Assembly (NCBI RefSeq): GCF_023856365.1
Contig: NW_026042710.1
Location: forward strand, 1-64,000
Direction of reading: 5' to 3'
Length of the DNA stretch: 64,000 bases
Source of the DNA: Brienomyrus brachyistius
Taxonomy: Eukaryota; Chordata; Actinopteri; Osteoglossiformes; Mormyridae
Below the pieces are notes generated by a model. It saw only the letters and a program-made list of their open reading frames with translations, was not told the origin of the DNA and ran no database searches. A program made the position numbers and the translations under genes. Shown here in pieces: positions 55,001 through 64,000 of the stretch. Within the stretch, counting starts at the first letter, position 1. Each line of letters opens with the position of its first letter.

Positions 55001-56800
55001 ATATTAGCATATTAGCATATTAGCATATTAACATAGCATATTAGCATATTAGCATATTAGCATATTAGCATAGTATAACGTGTTAGCGTATTAGCATATT
55101 AGCATATTAGTATAGCATATTAGCATATTAGCATATTAGCATAGCATATTAGCATAACATATTAGCATATTAGCATATTAGCATATTAGCATAGCGTGTT
55201 AACGTATTAGCATATTAGCATATTAGCATAGCATATTAGCATATTAGCATATTAGAATAGCATATTAGCAAATTAGCATATTAGCATATTAGCATAGTAT
55301 ATTAGCATATTAGCATATTAGCATATTAGCATAGCATATTAGCATAGCATATTAGCATAGCGTGTTAGCGTATTAGCATATTAGCATATTACCATAGCAT
55401 ATTAGCATAGCATATTAGCATATTAGCATATTAGCATATTAGCATAGCATATTAGCATATTAGCATATTAGCATAGCATATTAGCATATTAGCATATTAG
55501 CATAGCATATTAGCATATTAGCATATTAGCATAGCATATTAACATATTAGCATATTAGCATATTAGCATAGCATATTAGCATAGCATATTAGCATATTAG
55601 CATATTAGCATATTAGCATATTAGCATAGCGTGTTAGCGTATTAGCATATTAGCATATTAGCATAGCATATTAGCATATTAGCATATTAGCATAGCATAT
55701 TAGCATATTAGCATATTAGCATAGTATATTAGCATATTAGCATATTAGCATAGCATATTAGCATAGCGTGTTAGCGTATTAGCATATTAGCATATTAGCA
55801 CAGCATATTAGCATATTAGCATATTAGCATATTAGCATAGCGTGTTAGCATATTAGCGTATTAGCATATTAGCATATTAGCATATTAGCATATTAGCATA
55901 TTAGCATAGCGTGTTAGCATATTAGCATATTAGCATAGCATATTAGCATATTAGCATATTAGCATATTAGCATATTAGCATAGCATATTAGCATATTAGC
56001 ATATTAGCATATTAGCATATTAGCATAGCGTGTTAGCGTATTAGCATATTAGCATAGCATATTAGCATATTAGCATATTAGCATATTAGCATAGCATATT
56101 AGCATATTAGCATATTAGTATATTAGCATAGCATATTAGCATATTAGCATATTAGCATAGCATATTAGCATATTAGCATATTAGCATAGCGTGTTAGCGT
56201 ATTAGCATATTAGCATATTAGCATAGCATATTAGTATATTACCATATTTAGCATATTAACATAGCATATTAGCATATTAGCATATTAGCATATTAGCATA
56301 GCATATTAGCATATTAGCATAGCATATTAGCATATTAGCATATTAGCATATTAGCATAGCATATTAGCATATTAGCATAGCATATTAGCATATTAGCATA
56401 TTAGCATATTAGCATAGCATATTAGCATATTAGCATAGCATATTAGCATATTAGCATATTAGCATATTAGCATAGCATATTAGCATATTAGCATAGCATA
56501 TTAGCATATTAGCATATTAGCATAGTGTGTTAGCGTATTAACATATTAGCATAGCATATTAGCATATTAGCATATTAGCATAGCATATTAGCATATTAGC
56601 ATAGCGTGTTAGCGTATTAGCATATTAGCATATTAGCATATTAGCATAGCATATTAGCATATTAGCATATTAGCATATTAGCATAGCGTGTTAGCGTATT
56701 AGCATATTAGCATATTAGCATAGCATATTAGCATATTAGTATATTAGCATATTAGCATAGCATATTAGCATATTAGCATATTAGCATATTAGCATAGCAT
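52020..56800 (+). repeat. Satellite segment, mixed modules
   Basis: Continuous 8-mer/5-mer array with known landmarks: TTACCATATTTAG at ~52733 and ~56239, AGAGAATTAAC at 53257, CGCATTAG at ~53771, CATTTAAGCAT at ~54774 and TTAGAATAGC at ~55253. The order AGAGAATTAAC ... CATTTAAG ... TTAGAATAG is that of the modules near 12, 20 and 32 kb or their neighbours, but the spacing differs. No unique sequence or gene is seen. Confidence 0.6.
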
Positions 56801-56829
56801 GTTAGCATATTAGCATATTAGCATATTAG

Positions 56830-59605
56830 CATATTAGAGAATTAACATATTAGCATATTAACATATTAGCATATTAACATATTAGCATAGCATATTAGCA
56901 TATTAACATATTAGCATATTAGCATAGCATATTAGCATATTAGCATATTAGCATATTAGCATAGTATATTAGCATATTAGCATATTAACATATTAGCATA
57001 TTAGCATAGCATATTAGCATATTAGCATATTAGCATATTAGCATAGCGTGTTAGCATATTAACATATTAGCACATTAGCATATTAGTAAATTAGCATAGC
57101 ATATTAGCATATTAGCATATTAGCATATTAGCATATTAGCATAGCATATTAGCATATTAGCATATTAACATATTAGCATATTAGCATAGCATATTAGCAT
57201 ATTAGCATATTAGCATATTAGCATAGCGTGTTAGCATATTAACATATTAGCACATTAGCATATTAGCAAATTAGCATAGCATATTAGCATATTAGCATAT
57301 TAGCATATTAGCATATTAGCATAGCGTGTTAGCATATTAGCGTATTAGCATATTAGCATATTAGCATAGCGTGTTAGCATATTAACATATTAGCACATTA
57401 GCATATTAGCAAATTAGCATAGCATATTAGCATATTAACATATTAGCATATTAGCATATTAGCATAGCGTGTTAGCATATTAGCGTATTAGCATATTAGC
57501 ATATTAGCATAGCATATTAGCATATTAGCATATTTGCATATTAGCATAGCATATTAGCATATTAGCATATTAGCATAGCATATTAGCATATTAGCATATT
57601 AGCATAGCATATTAGCATATTAGCATATTAGCATATTAGCATAGCATATTAGCATATTAGCATATTAGCATAGCATATTAGCATATTAGCAGCGTGTTAG
57701 CGTATTAGCATATTAGCATATTAGCATAGCATATTAGCATATTAGCATATTAGCATATTAACATAGCATATTAGCATATTAGCATATTAGCATATTAGCA
57801 TAGTATAACGTGTTAGCGTATTAACATATTAGCATATTAGTATAGCATATTAGCATATTAGCATATTAGCATATTAGCATAGCATATTAGCATAACATAT
57901 TAGCATATTAGCATATTAGCATAGCGTGTTAACGTATTAGCATATTAGCATATTAGCATAGCATATTAGCATATTAGCATATTATATTAGAATAGCATAT
58001 TAGCAAATTAGCATATTAGCATATTAGCATAGTATATTAGCATATTAGCATATTAGCATAGCATATTAGTATAGCATATTAGCATAGCGTGTTAGCGTAT
58101 TAGCATATTAGCATATTACCATAGCATATTAGCATAGTATATTAGCATATTAGCATATTAGCATATTAGCATAGCATATTAGCATATTAGCATATTAGCA
58201 TATTAGCATAGCATATTAGCATATTAGCATATTAGCATAGCATATTAGCATATTAGCATAGCATATTAGCATATTAGCATATTAGCATATTAGCATAGCA
58301 TATTAGCATAGCATATTAGCATATTAGCATATTAGCATATTAGCATATTAGCATAGCGTGTTAGCGTATTAGCATATTAGCATATTAGCATAGCATATTA
58401 GCATATTAGCATATTAGCATAGCATATTAGCATATTAGCATATTAGCATATTAGCATAGTATATTAGCATATTAGCATATTAGCATAGCATTTTAGCATA
58501 GCGTGTTAGCGTATTAGCATATTAGCATATTAGCATAGCATATTAGCATATTAGCATATTAGCATATTAGCATAGTATATTAGCATATTAGCATAGCATA
58601 TTAGCATAGCGTGTTAGCGTATTAGCATATTAGCATATTAGCATAGCATATTAGCATATTAGCATATTAGCATATTAGCATAGCGTGTTAGCATATTAGC
58701 GTATTAGCATATTAGCATATTAGCATATTAGCATATTAGCATAGCGTGTTAGCATATTAGCATATTAGCATAGCATATTAGCATATTAGCATATTAGCAT
58801 ATTAGCATATTAGCATATTAGCATAGCATATTAGCATATTAGCATATTAGCATATTAGCATATTAGCATAGCGTGTTAGCGTATTAGCATATTAGCATAT
58901 TAGCATAGCATATTAGCATATTAGCATATTAGCATATTAGCATATTAGTATAGCATATTAGCATATTAGCATATTAGCATATTAGTATATTAGCATAGCA
59001 TATTAGCATATTAGCATATTAGCATAGCATATTAGCATATTAGCATATTAGCATAGCGTGTTAGCGTATTAGCATATTAGCATATTAGCATAGCATATTA
59101 GCATATTACCATATTTAGCATATTAACATAGCATATTAGCATATTAGCATATTAGCATATTAGCATAGCATATTAGCATATTAGCATAGCATATTAGCAT
59201 ATTAGCATATTAGCATATTAGCATAGCATATTAGCATATTAGCATAGCATATTAGCATATTAGCATATTAGCATAGCGTGTTAGCGTATTAACATATTAG
59301 CATAGCATATTAGCATATTAGCATATTAGCATAGCATATTAGCATATTAGCATAGCGTGTTAGCGTATTAGCATATTAGCATATTAGCATATTAGCATAG
59401 CATATTAGCATATTAGCATATTAGCATATTAGCATATTAGCATAGCGTGTTAGCGTATTAGCATATTAGCATATTAGCATAGCATATTAGCATATTAATA
59501 TATTAGTATATTAGCATAGCATATTAGCATATTAGCATATTAGCATATTAGCATATTAGCATAGCATGTTAGCATATTAGCATATTAGCATATTAGCATA
59601 TTAGC
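56830..59605 (+). repeat. ~2.77-kb higher-order repeat, copy 1
   Basis: AGAGAATTAAC (56836; 59611), CAGCGTGTTAG (about 57690; 60457) and TTATATTAGAATAG (57982; 60757) repeat at 2767-2775 bp, with the same order of block types between them (several CACATTAG/CAAATTAG runs after CGTGTTAG). The module is close in length and content to the ~2.8-kb repeat near 31-35 kb. Confidence 0.8.
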
Positions 59606-61560
59606 ATATTAGAGAATTAACATATTAGCATATTAACATATTAGCATATTAATATATTAGCATAGCATATTAGCATATTAACATATTAGCATATTAGCAT
59701 AGCATATTAGCATATTAGCATATTAGCATATTAGCTTAGCATATTAGCATATTAGCATATTAACATATTAGCATATTAGCATAGCATATTAGCATATTAG
59801 CATATTAGCATAGCGTGTTAGCATATTAACATATTAGCACATTAGCATATTAGCAAATTAGCATAGCATATTAGCATATTAGCATATTAGCATATTAGCA
59901 TATTAGCATAGCATATTAGCATATTAGCATATTAACATATTAGCATATTAGCATAGCATATTAGCATATTAGCATATTAGCATATTAGCATAAAGTGTTA
60001 GCATATTAACATATTAGCACATTAGCATATTAGCACATTAGCATATTAGCAAATTAGCATAGCATATTAGCATATTAGCATATTAGCATATTAGCATATT
60101 AGCATAGCGTGTTAGCATATTAGCGTATTAGCATATTAGCATATTAGCATAGCGTGTTAGCATATTAACATATTAGCACATTAGCATATTAGCAAATTAG
60201 CATAGCATATTAGCATATTAGCATATTAGCATAGCGTGTTAGCATATTAGCGTATTAGCATATTAGCATATTAGCATAGCATATTAGCATATTAGCATAT
60301 TTGCATATTAGCATAGCATATTAGCATATTAGCATATTAGCATAGCATATTAGCATAGCATATTAGCATATTAGCATATTAGCATATTAGCATAGCATAT
60401 TAGCATATTAGCATATTAACATAGCATATTAGCATATTAGGATATTAGCATATTAGCAGCGTGTTAGCGTATTAGCATATTAGCATATTAGCATAGCATA
60501 TTAGCATATTAGCATATTAGCATATTAACATAGCATATTAGCATATTAGCATATTAGCATATTAGCATAGTATAACGTGTTAGCGTATTAGCATATTAGC
60601 ATATTAGTATAGCATATTAGTATATTAGCATATTAGCATATTAGCATAGCATATTAGCATAACATATTAGCATATTAGCATATTAGCATATTAGCATAGC
60701 GTGTTAACGTATTAGCATATTAGCATATTAGCATAGCATATTAGCATATTAGCATATTATATTAGAATAGCATATTAGCAAATTAGCATATTAGCAAATT
60801 AGCATATTAGCATATTAGCATAGTATATTAGCATATTAGCATATTAACATAGCATATTAGCATAGCATATTAGCATAGCGTGTTAGCGTATTAGCATATT
60901 AGCATATTACCATAGCATATTAGCATAGCATATTAGCATATTAGCATATTAGCATATTAGCATAGCATATTAGCATATTAGCATATTAGCATATTAGCAT
61001 ATTAGCATATTAGCATAGCATATTAGCATATTAGCATATTAGCATAGCATATTAGCATATTAGCACATTAGCATAGCATATTAGCATATTAGCATATTAG
61101 CATATTAGCATATTAGCATAGCATATTAGCATAGCATATTAGCATATTAGCATATTAGCATATTAGCATATTAGCATAGCGTGTTAGCGTATTAGCATAT
61201 TAGCATATTAGCATAGCATATTAGCATATTAGCATATTAGCATAGCATATTAGCATATTAGCATATTAGCATATTAGCATAGTATATTAGCATATTAGCA
61301 TATTAACATAGCATATTAGCATAGCGTGTTAGCGTATTAGCATATTAGCATATTAGCATATTAGCATAGCATATTAGCATATTAGCATATTAGCATATTA
61401 GCATAGCGTGTTAGCGTATTAGCATATTAGCATATTAGCATAGCATATTAGCATATTAGTATATTAGCATATTAGCATAGCATATTAGCATATTAGCATA
61501 TTAGCATATTAGCATATTAGCATAGCATGTTAGCATATTAGCATATTAGCATATTAGCAT
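59605..61560 (+). repeat. ~2.77-kb higher-order repeat, copy 2 (truncated)
   Basis: Same landmarks as copy 1, but the next AGAGAATTAAC comes after only ~1953 bp (61564), so this copy lacks ~0.8 kb relative to copy 1. Private variants include CATAAAGTGTTAG at ~59991 in place of CATAGCGTGTTAG and an extra CACATTAG/CATATTAG pair nearby. Confidence 0.75.
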
Positions 61561-64000
61561 ATTAGAGAATTAACATATTAGCATATTAGCATATTAGCAT
61601 ATTAACATATTAGCATAGCATATTAGCATATTAACATATTAGCATATTAGCATAGCATATTAGCATATTAGCATATTAGCATAGCATATTAGCATATTAG
61701 CATATTAGCATATTAGCATAGTATATTAGCATATTAGCATATTAGCATAGCGTGTTAGCGTATTAGCATATTAGCATATTAGCATAGCATATTAGCATAT
61801 TAGCATATTAACATAGCATATTAGCATATTAGCATATTAGCATATTAGCATATTAGCATAGTATAAGGTGTTAGCATATTAGCATATTAGCATATTAGCA
61901 TAGCATATTAGCATATTAGCATATTAGCATATTAGCATATTAGCATATTAGCATAGCATATTAGCATAACATATTAGCATATTAGCATATTAGCATATTA
62001 GCATAGCGTGTTAACGTATTAGCATATTAGCATATTAGCATAGCATATTAGCATATTAGCATAGCATATTAGCATATTAGCATATTAGCATAGTATATTA
62101 GCATATTAGCATATTAGCATATTAGCATATTAGCATATTAGCATATTAACATAGCATATTAGCATAGCATATTAGCATAGTATATTAGCATAGCATATTA
62201 GCATATTAGTATATTAGCATATTAGCATAGCGTGTTAGCGTATTAGCATATTAGCATATTAGCATATTAGCATAGCATATTAGCATATTAGCATATTAGC
62301 ATATTAACATATTAGCATAGCATATTAGCATATTAGCATATTAGCATATTAGCATAGCATATTAGCATATTAGCATATTAGCATATTAGCATAGCATATT
62401 AGCATATTAGCATATTAACATATTAGTATATTAGCATAGCATATTAGCATATTACCATATTAGCATAGCATATTAGCATATTAGCATAGCGTGTTAGCAT
62501 ATTAACATATTAGCATATTAGCATATTAGCATATTAGCATAGCATATTAGCATATTAGCATATTAGCATAGCATATTAGCATATTAGCATATTAGCATAT
62601 TAGCATATTAGCATATTAGCATAGTATATTAGCATATTAGCATATTAGCATATTAGCATATTAGCATAGCATATTAGCATAGTATATTAGCATAGCATAT
62701 TAGCATAGCGTGTTAGCGTATTAGCATATTAGCATATTAATATAGCATATTAGCATAGCATATTAGCATATTAGCATATTAGCATAGCATATTAGCATAT
62801 TAGCATATTAGCATATTAGCATAGCATATTAGCATATTAGCATATTAGCATATTAGCATATTAGCATATTAGCATATTAGTATAGCATATTAGCATATTA
62901 GCATATTAGCATATTAGCATATTAGCATAGCATATTAGCATAGCATATTAGCATATTAGCATATTAGCATATTAGCATATTAGCATATTAGCATAGCGTG
63001 TTAGCGTATTAGCATATTAGCATATTAGCATAGCATATTAGCATATTAGCATATTAACATATTAGCATATTAGCATAGCATATTAGCATATTAGCATATT
63101 AGCATATTAGTATAGTATATTAGCATATTAGCATATTAGCATAGCATATTAGCATAGCGTGTTAGCGTATTAGCATATTAGCATATTAGCATAGCATATT
63201 AGCATATTAGCATATTAGCATATTAGCATAGCGTGTTAGCATATTAGCGTATTAGCATATTAGCATATTAGCATATTAGCATATTAGCATATTAGCATAG
63301 CGTGTTAGCATATTAGCATATTAGCATATTAGCATATTAGCATAGCATATTAGCATATTAGCATATTAGCATATTAGCATATTAGCATAGCATATTAGCA
63401 TATTAGCATATTAGCATATTAGCATAGCGTATTAGCATAGCGTGTTAACGTATTAGCATATTAGCATATTAATATAGCATATTAGCATAGCATATTAGCA
63501 TATTAGCATATTAGCATATTAGCATAGCATATTAGCATATTAGCATATTAGCATAGCATATTAGCATATTAGCATATTAGCATAGCATATTAGCATATTA
63601 GCATATTAGTATAGCATATTAGCATATTAGCATATTAGCATAGTATATTAGCATAGCATATTAGCATATTAGCATATTAGCATATTAGCATATTAGCATA
63701 TTAGCATAGCGTGTTAGCGTATTAGCATATTAGCATATTAGCATAGCATATTAGCATATTAGCATATTAGCATAGCATATTAGCATATTAGCATATTAGC
63801 ATATTAGCATAGTATATTAGCATATTAGCATATTAGCATAGCATATTAGCATAGCGTGTTAGCGTATTAGCATATTAGCATATTAGCATAGCATATTAGC
63901 ATATTAGCATATTAGCATATTAGCATAGCGTGTTAGCATATTAGCGTATTAGCATATTAGCATATTAGCATATTAGCATATTAGCATAGCGTGTTAGCAT
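61560..64000 (+). repeat. Copy of 34.8-37.2 kb, offset ~26.8 kb
   Basis: AGAGAATTAAC (34797; 61564), CATAGTATAAGGTG (about 35097; 61860) and ATTAATATAGCATATTAG (about 35910; 62738) recur in order with offsets of 26.76-26.83 kb. The array continues past the end of the window without change. Confidence 0.65.

Larger units (their letters stand above)
1672..64000 (+). repeat. AT-rich satellite array built from CATATTAG 8-mers and CATAG 5-mers
   Basis: About 62.3 kb consists almost wholly of CATATTAG and the shortened unit CATAG (the 8-mer minus 3 bp), always in the same orientation. By eye there are one to two 5-mers per 60 bp, each followed by one to about eight 8-mers. Recurrent 8-mer variants are CGTGTTAG, CGTATTAG, CATATTAA, TATATTAG, CACATTAG, CAAATTAG, CATGTTAG, CATATTTG and CATATTAC. 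No unique insertion, transposon or gene interrupts the array, and it runs off the window's end. Stops occur in all six frames about every 24 bp, so it is non-coding; on the minus strand an ATG opens only ATG CTA ATA TGC TAA. I do not recognise the family. Centromeric, pericentromeric, heterochromatic or NOR-flanking satellite are all possible. Confidence 0.97.

Noticed and set aside
1672..64000. CRISPR array
   Set aside because: Repeats are 5 and 8 bp with no unique spacers, and the context is a eukaryotic rRNA gene.
1672..64000. Telomeric repeat
   Set aside because: The unit shares TTAG with TTAGGG, but no TTAGGG runs occur and the mixed 8/5 periodicity does not fit a telomerase template product.
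1672..64000. Coding tandem-repeat protein
   Set aside because: The 8-bp unit shifts frame each copy and contains TAG (TAA on the other strand), so every frame stops within about 24 bp.
1672..64000. CENP-B box or other known centromere motif
   Set aside because: No TTCG....A..CGGG-like motif is possible in this near two-word array; a centromeric role can be neither claimed nor excluded.

Overview
This is a eukaryotic, non-coding window made of two unlike parts. Bases 1-1671 are the start of a 45S ribosomal DNA unit: GC-rich intergenic spacer with 28-bp repeats, G-rich tracts, a promoter/5' external transcribed spacer (5' ETS) region, and the first ~329 nt of an 18S rRNA gene. The 18S text and its variable segment look vertebrate and most fish-like to me; I cannot name the species. 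From base 1672 to the end, about 62.3 kb is one uninterrupted AT-rich satellite array.

Spacer and rDNA (1-1671). Eleven 28-bp units (1 to ~300) each carry GGTTGACCAG, one base from the mammalian Pol I terminator ('Sal box') core GGTCGACCAG bound by TTF1. A conserved end-of-block sequence and a G-rich tract follow. The whole arrangement then repeats in shorter form 230 bp downstream (three 28-bp units, the same end-of-block sequence, longer G-runs). Unique GC-rich sequence, probably holding promoter and/or 5' ETS, runs to the 18S start at 1343. The 18S gene is cut off inside its 5' domain, after CCCTATC.

Satellite (1672-64000). The array is built almost wholly from two blocks in one orientation: an 8-mer, CATATTAG, and a 5-mer, CATAG, which is the 8-mer lacking 3 bp. 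The 5-mers are nearly always isolated between runs of one to about eight 8-mers, giving superblocks of 13, 21, 29, 37, 45 bp and so on. A CpG-bearing 8-mer, CGTGTTAG, follows a shortened unit wherever I checked and is often followed by CGTATTAG. Rare variants serve as landmarks and show that the array consists of long higher-order repeats (HORs) reused in direct orientation. The clearest are an ~8.19-kb repeat (about 9.1-17.3 and 17.3-25.5 kb), ~2.97/3.05-kb repeats (4-9 and 24-29 kb), a ~2.80-kb repeat (31-35 kb), a ~1.83-kb tandem pair (42.5-46.1 kb), a ~1.12-kb spaced pair (50.3-52.0 kb) and a ~2.77-kb pair (56.8-61.5 kb). The first 2 kb of the array is itself a copy of sequence ~11.95 kb downstream.

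Nothing in the window encodes a plausible protein. CATATTAG is not a multiple of three and contains TAG, so stops recur in every frame. The main point of interest is the abrupt join of a truncated rRNA gene to a homogeneous two-letter satellite, together with the ordering of 8-mers and 5-mers. All repeat boundaries come from reading landmark variants by eye and are approximate; no alignment was run.
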